A stretch of 64,000 nt of DNA from Nocardiopsis quinghaiensis (GCF_008638365.1 NZ_ML703337.1:1-64000); one strand, 5' to 3'. Shown: positions 8,017 to 17,371, counted from the first letter of the stretch. Numbers and translations are program-made. Notes: generated by a model from the letters alone, not told the origin.

Positions 8017-9321
8017 GTGCGCACACCCCCAGCGCCACCGCCCTCCCCCGGGCCACCACCACGGCACCGCCCCGAAGTCCCTCTGGCGCTCGCCGAACCC
8101 ACACGCCCCGTCCGCCACCTGTGGGTGGCCGGGATCAGTCTGGCCAACCTGGGTATGTGGGTGGCCTTCTTCGGCCCCCTCCAGGTCCTGCTGCCCGAGC
8201 AGGTCGGCCTGCTCGCCTCCGGCTCCAAGGAGACCGCCCTGGCCTGGGTGACCGGTGTGGGCGCGGCCTGCGCCACCCTGGCCACCCCGCTGGCCGGAGC
8301 GCTGTCGGACCGCACCACCGGCCGGTTCGGGCGCCGACGCCCGTGGATCCTGGCCGGGGCGGTCCTGGGCGGCCTGGGCCTGGTGGTCCTCGGCCGGCAG
8401 GACGGTGTCCTCGGCGTCCTGCTGGGGTGGTCCTTCGTGCAGGCCGCGCTGTCCTGCCTGAACGCGACCCTGCTCGCCGCCGTGCCCGACCACGTGCCCG
8501 TCCGCCAGCGCGGCGCGGTCTCGGGGTGGATCGGCATCCCCCAGTCGGCGGGCGTGGTGGTCGCCGTGCTCCTGGTGACGGTGGTGGTCACCGGAACCGC
8601 TCCCGGCTACACCCTGGTCGGCGTGCTGACCATCGCCTGCGCGCTCCCGTTCGCGCTGCTGGCCCCCGACCCGCCGCTGCCCCGCGAGGCGCGTCCGGAG
8701 TGGAGGACGTTCGCGCGCGGGCTGTGGGTGTCCCCGCGCAGGTACCCCGACTTCGCCTGGGCGTGGCTGACCCGTTTCCTCATGCAGACGGGGAACGCCA
8801 TGTTCACCCTCTACCTGCTCTACTTCCTGGTCGACGGCGTGGGCTACGAGGAGCTGTTCCCCGGCTCCTCGGCGACGGACGGCCTGCTGGTGCTGATCCT
8901 CGTCTACACGGCGGCCGTGGTGTCCACGACCGTGCTCGCCGGACTGGTCTCGGACCGGACCGGCCGCCGCCGGGGCATGGTGTGCCTGGCGGGTGTGGTG
9001 GCGGCCGTACCCGCGTTCCTGGTCGCCGCCTTCCCCACGTGGACGATGGTCCTGGTGTGCGCGGTGGTCCTGGGCGTCGGCTTCGGCATCTTCCTGTCGG
9101 TGGACAACGCCCTGGTCACCCAGGTGCTCCCGGCCGCCGAGGGGCGGGCCAAGGACCTGGGGATCGTCAACATCGCCAGTGCCGGGCCCCAGGTGATCGC
9201 CCCCGCCCTGGCCGGGCCGATCGTGGTCCACCTGGGCGGGTACCCGGTGCTGTACACCGTGTGCGGGCTGCTCAGCCTGCTCGGCGCCGTTCTCGTCTGG
9301 CGGATCAGGGGTGTGGCCTGA
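8017..9321 (+). CDS. MFS transporter
   Basis: A polytopic membrane protein of about 434 residues with roughly twelve hydrophobic segments. The major-facilitator loop 2-3 motif appears as GALSDRTTGRFGRRRPW near residue 97, and a second copy (GLVSDRTGRRRGM) near 310 marks the second half. It resembles proton-coupled sugar/drug MFS carriers; the substrate is not readable. The GTG at 8017 is preferred because AGGCAGG precedes it by five to six bases. The ATG at 7999 lies inside the palindromic operator and would put coding sequence over the repressor site. It is the likely target of the upstream PadR regulator. A minus-strand gene converges on it 67 bases downstream. Confidence 0.86.
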   Translation: MRTPPAPPPSPGPPPRHRPEVPLALAEPTRPVRHLWVAGISLANLGMWVAFFGPLQVLLPEQVGLLASGSKETALAWVTGVGAACATLATPLAGALSDRTTGRFGRRRPWILAGAVLGGLGLVVLGRQDGVLGVLLGWSFVQAALSCLNATLLAAVPDHVPVRQRGAVSGWIGIPQSAGVVVAVLLVTVVVTGTAPGYTLVGVLTIACALPFALLAPDPPLPREARPEWRTFARGLWVSPRRYPDFAWAWLTRFLMQTGNAMFTLYLLYFLVDGVGYEELFPGSSATDGLLVLILVYTAAVVSTTVLAGLVSDRTGRRRGMVCLAGVVAAVPAFLVAAFPTWTMVLVCAVVLGVGFGIFLSVDNALVTQVLPAAEGRAKDLGIVNIASAGPQVIAPALAGPIVVHLGGYPVLYTVCGLLSLLGAVLVWRIRGVA

Positions 9322-9388
9322 CGCCCCTCCCGGCCGGGACCGGCGCGCCCGGCCGGTGTGCGGGGCCTTCGCCGCCCGGACCCGGGGG

Positions 9389-9961
9389 TCAGTCGCCGGC
9401 CACGGCGTCGAGGGTACCGCTGCCGTGGCGCTCCGGGGCCTCCCCGCCGCGCTGGCGGGCGGGTTCCCACCACCACCAGTGCGACTCGGGCACCCAGGCC
9501 GGAACCTCCTCCTCGGTGACCGGCCGGGCGCTGCCCGCCACCTCGGCGAGGGCCTCGTCGATGCGTTGGACGGCCTCCAGGTCCCCGGGGCGCAGGAAGT
9601 CCCGCCAGGGCACGAACTCCTCACCGAGCAACTCCAGCATGGACCGGCGCCAGCAGGCGGGCCGGTAGGCCTCGTGCCGGCCGTTCTCGGCCGCGGTCTG
9701 GCTGCGGACCACGTACAGGCCGAGCCGGTCGGGGTTGTTTCCGCTCGACAGCAGCTCGGCCAGGGTGGCGTTGAAGTTCCGTCCGCCCGGGGAGCGCCGT
9801 TGGGCGGGCGAGGTCGCCCGGTACAGGTCGAAGAGCGCGGCGAAGGCGTTGTCCATCAGGGCGTCGCGGTCCCTGCGACGCGAGGCGCTCTCCGCGAAGG
9901 CGTCCAGTGCCCGTCTGGCCAGGCCCGGGAGGTCGCTGCCCGCGTCCGCACTCACCCTCAC
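9389..9961 (-). CDS. Hypothetical protein
   Basis: A 190-residue soluble protein I do not recognise. It has no signal peptide or membrane segment. It starts with an alpha-helical region (LPGLARRALDAFAESASRRR), has a central part with FNATLAELLSSGNNPDRLGL, and a tryptophan-rich end (SHWWWWEP near 172-179). Codon use is like its neighbours, with strong G/C third positions, which supports coding. The GTG at 9961 follows AAAGGCGG; a second GTG two codons on is equally possible. It converges with the MFS gene and is followed upstream by the TetR operon tail 90 bases away, without evident coupling. No function is proposed. Confidence 0.6.
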   Translation of the reverse strand: MRVSADAGSDLPGLARRALDAFAESASRRRDRDALMDNAFAALFDLYRATSPAQRRSPGGRNFNATLAELLSSGNNPDRLGLYVVRSQTAAENGRHEAYRPACWRRSMLELLGEEFVPWRDFLRPGDLEAVQRIDEALAEVAGSARPVTEEEVPAWVPESHWWWWEPARQRGGEAPERHGSGTLDAVAGD

Positions 9962-10051
9962 ACCGCCTTTTCCGTCCCGGACGACACGTTCGGCGGGTCC
10001 GCGCCCGCTGCTTCGATGATAGACACGCTCCGCACCGCGTAGGTAGCCGCT

Positions 10052-10666
10052 TCAACCGGTCCGGTCCCGAAGCTGCTCGTCGAGTGTGCGCGCCCACTGG
10101 CGCACGATCCGGCGCCGCCGGGGCTCGTCGTCGGTGAGCAGGTTGGCCAGTCCCAGGCCGCGCGCCAGGTCCAGGGTCGCCTGCACGGTCTCACGGACCC
10201 CGGGTACCGTCTCGTCCACGCCCAGCAGCGCCACGGCGGACCGGTGGACCTCCCGACCCATCCGCTCCTCCATGGGGATGATCCGCTCGCGCAGGACCGG
10301 GTCGCTCGCGGCCGCCGACCACAGCTGGAGGGCGGCCCGGAAGTCCACCCCGGTGAACGCGTCCACGACCATCTGCACGACCGCCTCGGTGCGCCCGGGC
10401 CCCTCGGGGACGGCGGCCGCACCGCGCCGCAGCTCCTCTCCCCGGCTGTCGAGCATGTGCCGCAGCGCGGCCAGGAACAGGTCCTCGCGGGTGGGGAAGT
10501 GGTGCTGGGCCGCGCCCCGGGACACTCCGGCCCGTCGCGCCACCGCGCCCACGGTGGCACCGGCCGCGCCGTGTTCGGCCAGGCAGGCCACGGCGGCCGC
10601 CAGCAGCCGGGCACGGGTGGCCCGGCTGCGCTCCTGGCGCGGCTCGCGGTCGGCCTCGGTGTCCAC
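10052..10666 (-). CDS. TetR/AcrR-family regulator of the acyl-CoA carboxylase operon
   Basis: A 204-residue TetR-type repressor. The N-terminal HTH is RLLAAAVACLAEHGAAGATV, then GAVARRAGVSRGAAQHHF and PTREDLFLAAL, ending about residue 65. A variable ligand domain with TEAVVQMVVDAF and a C-terminal helix follow. The GTG at 10666 has GGAGAGGCG upstream. It is the last gene of the minus-strand operon that starts with atuA-like 17315, 65 bases after the dehydrogenase stop, so it is probably co-transcribed. The 10+10 bp inverted repeat at 17342-17371, in front of the first gene, is its likely operator, and the inducer is presumably an acyl-CoA from the pathway. The last two statements are inference. 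Confidence 0.85.
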   Translation of the reverse strand: MDTEADREPRQERSRATRARLLAAAVACLAEHGAAGATVGAVARRAGVSRGAAQHHFPTREDLFLAALRHMLDSRGEELRRGAAAVPEGPGRTEAVVQMVVDAFTGVDFRAALQLWSAAASDPVLRERIIPMEERMGREVHRSAVALLGVDETVPGVRETVQATLDLARGLGLANLLTDDEPRRRRIVRQWARTLDEQLRDRTG

Positions 10667-10731
10667 GTGTCGCCTCTCCCCACCACGCCGCGCGGACGCC
10701 CCTGCGGGCGCCCGCGGCGGAGTTCCTCCGG

Positions 10732-11904
10732 TCAGTACGACTTGGGCAGGCCGAGGGACTGCTGTGCCACGTAGTTGAGCACCATCTCCCGGCTCACCGG
10801 GGCGATGCGCGCCAGGCGGGCGGCGGCGATCGCCGATCCCAGACCGTACTCGCTGGCCAGGCCGTTGCCCCCGAGGGTCTGCACGGCCTGGTCGACCGCG
10901 CGCACGCACGCCTCCGCGGCGGCGTACTTGGCCATGTTGGCCGCCTCCCCCGCTCCCGCGTCGTCGCCGGAATCGTAGCGGAGCGCCGCGTGCTGGGTCA
11001 TCAGACGGGCCTGCTCCAGTTCGATCTTGACCTGTGCCAGCGGGTGGGCCAGCCCCTGGTGGGCGCCGATGGGGGTGTCGCGCCACACCTTCCGCTCCCC
11101 GGCGTAGGCGACGGCCTTGTCCAGGACGTAGCGGGCGCTGCCCGTGGCCAGGGAGGCGGCCATGACGCGTTCGGGGTTGAGTCCCGCGAAGAGCTGGAGG
11201 AGTCCGGCCTCGGGGTCGCCGACCAGGGCGTCGGCGGGCAGGCGCATGTCGTCCATGAACAGCTGGAACTGGTGGTCGGGGCTGACCAGGTCCATCTCGA
11301 TCCGGCGGGCCTCGAAGCCCGGGGTGTCGGTGGGCACCGCGAACAGCGCGGCGGACAGGCGCCCGGTGTCCTCGTCCTGGACGCGGCCGACGACGAGGAC
11401 GGCGTCTGCGACGTCCACGCCGGAGATGAAGGTCTTGCGGCCGCTGAGGACCCAGCCGTCGCCGTCGCGGCGCGCGGTGGTGGTGATGCGGTGGGCGTTG
11501 GACCCGGCGTCGGGCTCGGTGATGGCGAAGGCCATGATCGTCTCGCCCGTGGCCAGTCCGGGCAGCCAGCGCCGCTGTTGGCCGGGGGTGCCGAAGCGGG
11601 ACAGGACGGTGCCGCAGATGGCCGGGGAGACCACCATCATCAGGGTGGGGCACCCGGCGGCGCCGAGCTCCTCCAGGACGGCGGCCAGGTCGCCGATGCC
11701 GCCGCCACCGCCGCCGTACTCCTCGGGGATGTTGACGCCCAGGTAGCCGAGCTTGCCGGCCTCGCGCCACAGGTCGGTGAGGTAGGCGTCCTCCCGGGCC
11801 CTGGCCCGGTAGTAGTCGGGCCCGTATCCGGCGGCGAACGCGGACACGGCGGCACGCAGTTCGACGCGCTCGGCGGATTCGTTGAAGGTCATGGCACCGG
11901 TCAC
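10732..11904 (-). CDS. Acyl-CoA dehydrogenase
   Basis: A 390-residue FAD enzyme that introduces the alpha,beta double bond in an acyl-CoA. Landmarks are the flavin-binding AFAITEPDAGSNAHRITTTA near 145-165, GRKTFISG, the middle beta-domain, and near the C-terminus QTLGGNGLASEYGLGSAIAAAR followed by the electron-transfer-type end. The GTG start at 11904 overlaps the stop of the upstream carboxylase alpha gene in a GTGA junction, implying translational coupling; an internal ATG at 11892 is an alternative. In this operon it should act just before the carboxylase, as isovaleryl-CoA or citronellyl-CoA dehydrogenases do in leucine and terpene pathways. A glycine-rich stretch (EEYGGGGGGIGD) is longer than usual. 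Confidence 0.87.
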   Translation of the reverse strand: MTGAMTFNESAERVELRAAVSAFAAGYGPDYYRARAREDAYLTDLWREAGKLGYLGVNIPEEYGGGGGGIGDLAAVLEELGAAGCPTLMMVVSPAICGTVLSRFGTPGQQRRWLPGLATGETIMAFAITEPDAGSNAHRITTTARRDGDGWVLSGRKTFISGVDVADAVLVVGRVQDEDTGRLSAALFAVPTDTPGFEARRIEMDLVSPDHQFQLFMDDMRLPADALVGDPEAGLLQLFAGLNPERVMAASLATGSARYVLDKAVAYAGERKVWRDTPIGAHQGLAHPLAQVKIELEQARLMTQHAALRYDSGDDAGAGEAANMAKYAAAEACVRAVDQAVQTLGGNGLASEYGLGSAIAAARLARIAPVSREMVLNYVAQQSLGLPKSY

Positions 11905-13964
11905 TGTTCGGCCCCTTCGTAGTCGAGTACGGCCAGGGGCGCCCCGGCGGGCACCCTCTGCCCCGCCGCGACCGGGATCTCCCGGACGGCACCGGCGGCG
12001 GGTGCGGTGACGCGGTGCTCCATCTTCATGGCCTCCATGCGCAGCAGGGTCTGACCCTCGGCGACCCGGTCCCCCACGGCGACGTCCACGGCGGTGACGG
12101 TGCCCGGCATGGGCGCGGGCAGGGCGCCGGGGTCGATCGCGGCCTCGGGTTCGGGGAGGGGGTCGACGGGGGTGAGGGTGACCGGTCCCAAGGGCGAGTC
12201 GACGTGGACGTCGGCGCCGCCGCGGCGGACGCGGAAGGCGCGGCGCAGGCCGTGCTCCTCCAGGACCACCAGCCCGGGCGCGGCCGAGAGCACGCGGATC
12301 CCGGACTGCTCCGGCAGGTAGGCGCCCCGGAGGGCGCGGTAGGCGGTGGTGACCTCGCCGCCCCCGGCGACGACGTGTCGGCGCACGTGCGGCTGGGAGG
12401 ACAGGTTGCGCCAGTTGGCGGGGATCCCGGCGGGAACGGTGGCGCCGGTGCGGGCGTCCTCGGCGGCGGCCAGGGACGCGGCCAGGGCGGCGAGTCGCTC
12501 GGTGGCGGGGTCGGCCAGGGGGCGGGCGAGGTCGGTGCGCCGCCCGGTGTCCAGGTAGCCGGTGTGCAGCTGTTCGGGGTGGGTCTGGGCCGCCCCGAAC
12601 GCGGGATCGCGCAGCACCCGTACGAGCAGGTCGCGGTTGGTGCCCACCCCGTGGACGCGCGCGGTGGCCAGGGCGGAGGCCAGGCGGCGGACCGCGTCGC
12701 GGCGGTCGTGCCCGTGGGCGACGACCTTGGCGAGCAGTGGGTCGAAGTCGGTGCCGACGGTGTCGCCGGGTTCGACACCGCTGTCCAGGCGCACCCCGGG
12801 AGCCGTGAGGGGGGCGAACCGGGCAGTGGCGGCGGGGACGTCGAAGCCGTGCAGGGTGCCGGTGCGGGGACGCCAGTCCTCGCGGGGGTCCTCGGCGTAC
12901 AGACGGGCCTCGACGGCGTGGCCGCGCGGCGCGGGCGGGCCGCCTCCGGGCAGGGGTTCGCCCTCGGCGATCCGGATCTGCCACTCGACCAGGTCCAGCC
13001 CGGTGACGCACTCGGTGACGGGGTGCTCGACCTGGAGGCGGGTGTTCATCTCCAGGAAGACGGGGTCGCCGAAGCCCTCCCCGGAGACGGGCACGAGGAA
13101 CTCGGCGGTTCCGGCGCCGGTGTAGTCGATGGCGGAGGCCATGCGGCGGGCGGCCTCGTGCAGGTGCCGGCGCAGGGGGTCGGGCAGGCCCGGGGCGGGG
13201 GTCTCCTCGATGACCTTCTGGTGGCGGCGCTGGACGGAGCAGTCGCGCTCGCCCAGGGCCCAGACGGTGCCGTGGGCGTCGGCCAGGACCTGCACCTCGA
13301 TGTGGCGGCCCCGTGGAACGTAGGGCTCGCAGAACACGGCCGGGTCACCGAAGGCGGAGGCCGCCTCGGCACGTGCGGCCTCCGCCTCGGAGGGCAGGTC
13401 GGCGAGGTCGCGGACCACGCGCATACCGCGCCCGCCGCCCCCGGATACGGCCTTGACCAGCACGGGCAGGTGTTCGGTGCGCACGTCCTCGGGGGCGAGG
13501 GCGTCGGCGACGGGCACTCCGGCGTCGCGGGCGATCCGCTTGGCACGGGTCTTGGCGCCCATGCGTTCGACGGCGTCGGCGGAGGGGCCGATCCAGGTGA
13601 GTCCGGCGTCGGTGACGGCGCGGGCCAGGCCGGGGTTCTCGGACAGGAAGCCGTAGCCGGGGTGGACGGCGTCGGCACCGGCGGCGAGGGCGGCCCCGAC
13701 CACGGCGCGGGGGTCGAGGTAGGCGTGCACGGGTCCGCGTCCGTCGGGGACGGGCAGGCGCACGGCGGTGTCGGCCTCGGTCACGTGCGCGGCGGTCTCC
13801 TCCCCCGGGGCGTGGACCGCGACGGTGGTGATGCCTAGGCAGCGGCAGGTGCGCAGGATCCGGCGGGCGATCTCGCCCCGGTTGGCGACCAGCAGGGAGG
13901 TGACGGGTCGGTGGGCGGCGGGCCGCTCCCCTCCCCGGCCCGTGGTGAAGGGCACGTCGTTCAC
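11901..13964 (-). CDS. Acyl-CoA carboxylase alpha subunit (biotin carboxylase plus BCCP)
   Basis: A 687-residue biotin-dependent carboxylase alpha chain. The biotin carboxylase starts VTSLLVANRGEIARRILRTC (about 20-40), with the ATP-grasp glycine loop VSGGGGRGMRVV and the catalytic EMNTRLQVEHPVTE. A C-terminal biotinyl domain carries MEAMKMEH, the biotin attachment Lys being about 647. It carboxylates its own biotin for transfer by the beta subunit. Starting GTG 13964 follows GAGGGGGAGAG and lies 13 bases after the beta stop, while its 3' end overlaps the dehydrogenase start. The MCC/geranyl-CoA carboxylase group is the closest by context. Substrate specificity resides in the beta subunit and is not readable. 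Confidence 0.9.
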   Translation of the reverse strand: MNDVPFTTGRGGERPAAHRPVTSLLVANRGEIARRILRTCRCLGITTVAVHAPGEETAAHVTEADTAVRLPVPDGRGPVHAYLDPRAVVGAALAAGADAVHPGYGFLSENPGLARAVTDAGLTWIGPSADAVERMGAKTRAKRIARDAGVPVADALAPEDVRTEHLPVLVKAVSGGGGRGMRVVRDLADLPSEAEAARAEAASAFGDPAVFCEPYVPRGRHIEVQVLADAHGTVWALGERDCSVQRRHQKVIEETPAPGLPDPLRRHLHEAARRMASAIDYTGAGTAEFLVPVSGEGFGDPVFLEMNTRLQVEHPVTECVTGLDLVEWQIRIAEGEPLPGGGPPAPRGHAVEARLYAEDPREDWRPRTGTLHGFDVPAATARFAPLTAPGVRLDSGVEPGDTVGTDFDPLLAKVVAHGHDRRDAVRRLASALATARVHGVGTNRDLLVRVLRDPAFGAAQTHPEQLHTGYLDTGRRTDLARPLADPATERLAALAASLAAAEDARTGATVPAGIPANWRNLSSQPHVRRHVVAGGGEVTTAYRALRGAYLPEQSGIRVLSAAPGLVVLEEHGLRRAFRVRRGGADVHVDSPLGPVTLTPVDPLPEPEAAIDPGALPAPMPGTVTAVDVAVGDRVAEGQTLLRMEAMKMEHRVTAPAAGAVREIPVAAGQRVPAGAPLAVLDYEGAEQ

Positions 13965-13977
13965 GGTTCTCTCCCCC

Positions 13978-15576
13978 TCACATCCGGAAGACGCCGAAGC
14001 GGTCGGTGCCCCGGACGGGTGCGTTGTGGGCGTAGGACAGGCACAGGCCCAGGACGGTACGGGTGTCGCGGGGGTCGATGACGCCGTCGTCGTAGACCCG
14101 ACCGGACAGGAACAGCGGCAGCGACTCGGCCTCGATCTGGTTCTCGACCATCTCCCGGACCGCGGCGTCCTGGTCCTCGTCGTAGGGCCGTCCCTTCCTG
14201 GCCGCGGACTGGCGGGCGACGATGGACAGGACCTCGGCGAGCTGCCTGGGCCCCATGACGGCGGAGCGGGTGCTGGGCCAGGCGAACAGGAAGCGGGGGT
14301 CGTAGGCCCGCCCGCACATCCCGTAGTGGCCGGCGCCGTAGGAGGCGCCCACGAGCACCGAGAAGTGCGGGACGGTGCTGTTGGAGACGGCGTTGATCAT
14401 CATCGAGCCGTGCTTGATGATGCCGCCCTGCTCGTAGTCCCGGCCGACCATGTACCCGGTGGTGTTGTGCAGGAACACCAGCGGGGTGTCGGTGCGGTTG
14501 GCGAGCTGGATGAACTGGGCGGCCTTCTGCGCCTCGGCGCTGAAGAGCACACCGTTGTCGTTGGCCAGGACGCCGACGGGGTAGCCGTGCAGGTTCGCCC
14601 ATCCGGTGACCAGGCCGCTGCCGTAGGAGGGCTTGAACTCGTCGAACTCCGAGCCGTCCACGACGCGGGCGATGATCTCGCGCGGGTCCACGGGCACCTT
14701 GAGGTCGGGCGGCATGACGCCGATCAGGTCCTCGGCCGGGTGCAGGGGTTCGGGGGCGGCGCCCCGGTTTCGGGCCCCCTCCTTGCGGTGGTTGAGGCGG
14801 GCCACGATCCGCCTCCCGACGCGCAGGGCGTCGTGCTCGTCCTCGGCCAGGTGGTCGGCCAGTCCGGACACCTCGGCGTGCATGCGGGCCCCGCCCAGCG
14901 ACTCGTCGTCGCTCTCCTCCCCCGTGGCCGCCCTGACCAGCGGCGGGCCGCCCAGGAACACCTTGGAGCGCTCGCGCACCATGACCACGTGGTCGCTCAT
15001 GCCGGGAACGTAGGCGCCTCCGGCCGTGGAGTTGCCGAAGACCAGCGCGACGGTGGGGATGCCGGCGGCGGACAGGCGGGTCAGGTCGCGGAAGGTCCGC
15101 CCGCCCGGGACGAAGATCTCCTTCTGGGTGGGCAGGTCCGCGCCGCCGGACTCCACCAGGCTGATCAGCGGCATCCGGTTGTGCTCGGCGATCTCGGCGG
15201 CCCGCGTCGACTTCCTCAGGGTCCACGGGTTGCTGGATCCGCCACGCACCGTGGGGTCGTTGGCCACCAGCACGCACTCCACCCCGGAGACGACGCCCAC
15301 CCCGGTGACGAGGCTGGCGCCGACGTGGAAGTCGCTGCCCCACGCGGCGAGCGGCGACAGTTCCAGGAAGGGGCTTCCCTCGTCCAGGAGGAGTTCGATC
15401 CGCTCACGGACCAGCAGCCCGCCCCGGGCGCGGTGGCGCTCCACGTAGCGCTGCCCGCCCCCGGCCAGGGCCTTGGCGTGTTCGGCGTCGATCTCCGCGA
15501 GTTCGGCGAGCATGGCCTCGCGGGACCGGGCGAAGTCGGGCGAGGAGGTGTCGAGCCGGGTTCCCAGGGTGCTCAC
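13978..15576 (-). CDS. Acyl-CoA carboxylase beta subunit (carboxyltransferase)
   Basis: This 532-residue carboxyltransferase transfers CO2 from biotin to an acyl-CoA. It shows the two crotonase-like halves. The first has ERIELLLDEGSPFLELSPLA, LVANDPTVRGGS, ISLVESGGADLP and [16 protein letters not shown]. The second has LFSAEAQKAAQFIQL, FLHNTTGYMVGRDYE and GASYGAGHYGMCGRAYDPRF. These are characteristic of the methylcrotonyl-/geranyl-CoA carboxylase beta group rather than the propionyl group. The GTG start at 15576 overlaps the upstream stop (GTGA), so it is coupled to the AtuA-like gene. A second, different beta subunit is present at 48630-50255. Confidence 0.9.
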   Translation of the reverse strand: MSTLGTRLDTSSPDFARSREAMLAELAEIDAEHAKALAGGGQRYVERHRARGGLLVRERIELLLDEGSPFLELSPLAAWGSDFHVGASLVTGVGVVSGVECVLVANDPTVRGGSSNPWTLRKSTRAAEIAEHNRMPLISLVESGGADLPTQKEIFVPGGRTFRDLTRLSAAGIPTVALVFGNSTAGGAYVPGMSDHVVMVRERSKVFLGGPPLVRAATGEESDDESLGGARMHAEVSGLADHLAEDEHDALRVGRRIVARLNHRKEGARNRGAAPEPLHPAEDLIGVMPPDLKVPVDPREIIARVVDGSEFDEFKPSYGSGLVTGWANLHGYPVGVLANDNGVLFSAEAQKAAQFIQLANRTDTPLVFLHNTTGYMVGRDYEQGGIIKHGSMMINAVSNSTVPHFSVLVGASYGAGHYGMCGRAYDPRFLFAWPSTRSAVMGPRQLAEVLSIVARQSAARKGRPYDEDQDAAVREMVENQIEAESLPLFLSGRVYDDGVIDPRDTRTVLGLCLSYAHNAPVRGTDRFGVFRM

Positions 15577-17315
15577 GGACGCTCCACCTCCGGCAGCAGC
15601 GCCTCGGGGATCGGCGTCCTCCGTGCTCGCAGCCACTCCCCCAGCCCCTTGGCCTGCGGATCGGTGCCCTCGCGCCGGACGGTGCCGGGGGCGAGCATGC
15701 CCTCGATCCAGAAGTTGGCGGCGCGCAGGTGGGGCAGCAGGTACCGGGTGACCTCCAGGTCGGCGGTCTCGGGGAGCAGCTCGCGCAGCAGGTCGGCGGT
15801 GAGGGTGGTCGCCAGCCATCGCCACGCCGGGTCGCTGTCCGCCCACACACCCAGGTTGGCGTCGGCGCCCTTGTCGCCGCTGCGCGCGCCCAGGACCAGG
15901 CCGAGAGGCGCCGGCCGGGTGGGGCCCTCCGGCAGGGGGTCGGGCAACGGGGGCTCGGGGACCTCGGCCAGGTCGCGGGTGCGGGGCACGGGAGCGATGA
16001 CCACCCGTCGGCCGTCGGGGAGGATCGCGGTGTGCTCCACCTCGGTGGCGGGCACGAAGGCGTGGGTGGCGGCGACCCCGTCGGGCCGGGCGTCGCGCGG
16101 CGGCGAGGTGAGGTGGAACCCGGCGTAGCTGCCCAGGGCCAGTTCCACGGCGGCCGCGCCGAAGGAGCGTCCGACGGCGGCGGGGTCGTGGTCACGGGCG
16201 ACCACGCGCAGCCGGGCGGTGGCCGCTTCCTGGGTGGGGCCGTGGGGATCCTCGGCGGGCACGAGCGTGAACCGCAGGTCCCGCGGTTCACGCGCGGCCA
16301 GCCCCGCGCGCAGCTGGCGCTCGACCAGGGCGGCCTTGGCCTCGGCGTCCAGTCCGGGGATGAGGAACTCGACCTCGTTGCGGAAGCCGGTGATGTTGGT
16401 CAGGCCCACCTTGAGGTCGGCGGGCGGCTCCTCTCCGCGCGTCCCGCTGAGCAGGACGCGGTCGGGGCCCTGCGGTGTGAGGCGGACGGTGTCCAGGCGG
16501 GTGGTGACGTCGGGTCCGGGGTAACGGGGGCCGGAGACCTCGTAGACGAGTTGGGCGGTGACGGTCCCCGTGGTGACGGCGCCGCCGCTGCCGGGGTGCT
16601 TGGTGATGACCGCGCTGCCGTCCGCGTGGATCTGAGCGAGGGGGAAGCCGGGGTGGTCCGGAACGCCCGCCCCGTCCCGGTTCCCGGTTGGCGGGGCGTA
16701 GTTGCCGCCGGTGGCCTGGGTGCCGCACTCGATGACGTGCCCGGCGGCGGTGGCCCCGGCCAGGGCGTCCAGGTCGCCGGCGGACCAGCCGAAGTGGGAG
16801 ACGGCGGGACCCACGGCCAGGGAGGCGTCGGTGACACGGCCGGTGACGACGATGTCGGCGCCCGCGTCCAGGCACGCGGCGATACCGAAGGCGCCCAGGT
16901 AGGCGTTGGCGGTCAGCGGGGAGCCGAGGTCGAGCTCCTCGGCCCGGTCGATGAGGTCGTCGCCGGTCACACAGGCGATGCGGGGTTCGAGGCCGAGCCC
17001 GTCGGCGAGCTCGGTGAGCCGGTCGGCGAGCCCGCGCGGGTTGAGCCCGCCAGCGTTGGTGACCACCCGGATCCGGCGCTCCATGATCAGTTCCAGGCTG
17101 TCGCGCATCTGCCGCAGGAAGGTGCGGGCGTAGCCGCGGCCGGGGTCGCCGAGCTGGTCGCGGCCGAGGACGGCCATGGTCAGCTCGGCCAGGTAGTCAC
17201 CGGTGAGGACGTCCAGCCGTCCTTCGGTGAGCATCTCGTGGATGGCGGAGAAGCGGTCTCCGTAGAAGCCGGAGGCGTTCCCGACCAACAGCGGGGGCAC
17301 CGGTGTCGCAGTCAT
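15573..17315 (-). CDS. AtuA-family (DUF1446) protein, first gene of the operon
   Basis: A roughly 580-residue protein of the acyclic-terpene-utilisation AtuA family. It begins PPLLVGNASGFYGDRFSAIH, then VLTGDYLAELTMAVLG, RIRVVTNAGGLNPRGLADRL and DLDALAGATAAGHVIECGTQ, with a C-terminal part containing LVLGARSGDKGADANLGVW. The family is essential in Pseudomonas citronellol/geraniol and related catabolic loci, but its chemistry is not firmly known. Here it leads a coupled operon with acyl-CoA carboxylase and dehydrogenase, supporting a role in branched acyl-CoA degradation. ATG 17315 is chosen; an earlier TTG at 17351 would start inside the operator palindrome. No clear ribosome-binding site is visible. 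Confidence 0.82.
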   Translation of the reverse strand: MTATPVPPLLVGNASGFYGDRFSAIHEMLTEGRLDVLTGDYLAELTMAVLGRDQLGDPGRGYARTFLRQMRDSLELIMERRIRVVTNAGGLNPRGLADRLTELADGLGLEPRIACVTGDDLIDRAEELDLGSPLTANAYLGAFGIAACLDAGADIVVTGRVTDASLAVGPAVSHFGWSAGDLDALAGATAAGHVIECGTQATGGNYAPPTGNRDGAGVPDHPGFPLAQIHADGSAVITKHPGSGGAVTTGTVTAQLVYEVSGPRYPGPDVTTRLDTVRLTPQGPDRVLLSGTRGEEPPADLKVGLTNITGFRNEVEFLIPGLDAEAKAALVERQLRAGLAAREPRDLRFTLVPAEDPHGPTQEAATARLRVVARDHDPAAVGRSFGAAAVELALGSYAGFHLTSPPRDARPDGVAATHAFVPATEVEHTAILPDGRRVVIAPVPRTRDLAEVPEPPLPDPLPEGPTRPAPLGLVLGARSGDKGADANLGVWADSDPAWRWLATTLTADLLRELLPETADLEVTRYLLPHLRAANFWIEGMLAPGTVRREGTDPQAKGLGEWLRARRTPIPEALLPEVERP

Positions 17316-17341
17316 GGACACGAGCGTGACACCGGACACAC

Positions 17342-17371
17342 CATAAAACAAGCACGTGTGATTGTTTTATG
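17342..17371. promoter_or_regulatory. Inverted-repeat operator upstream of the AtuA/carboxylase operon
   Basis: CATAAAACAA (17342-17351) and TTGTTTTATG (17362-17371) form a perfect 10-bp inverted repeat with a 10-bp centre that itself contains CACGTG. It is AT-rich in a GC-rich context and lies 27 bases before the first gene of the operon. The TetR encoded as the last gene (10052-10666) is the natural candidate to bind it. The same AT-rich block may provide the -10 region. Confidence 0.75.

Noticed and set aside
17316-17351. Start of the AtuA-like gene at TTG 17351
   Set aside because: It would place the first codons in the operator palindrome; ATG 17315 fits family length.
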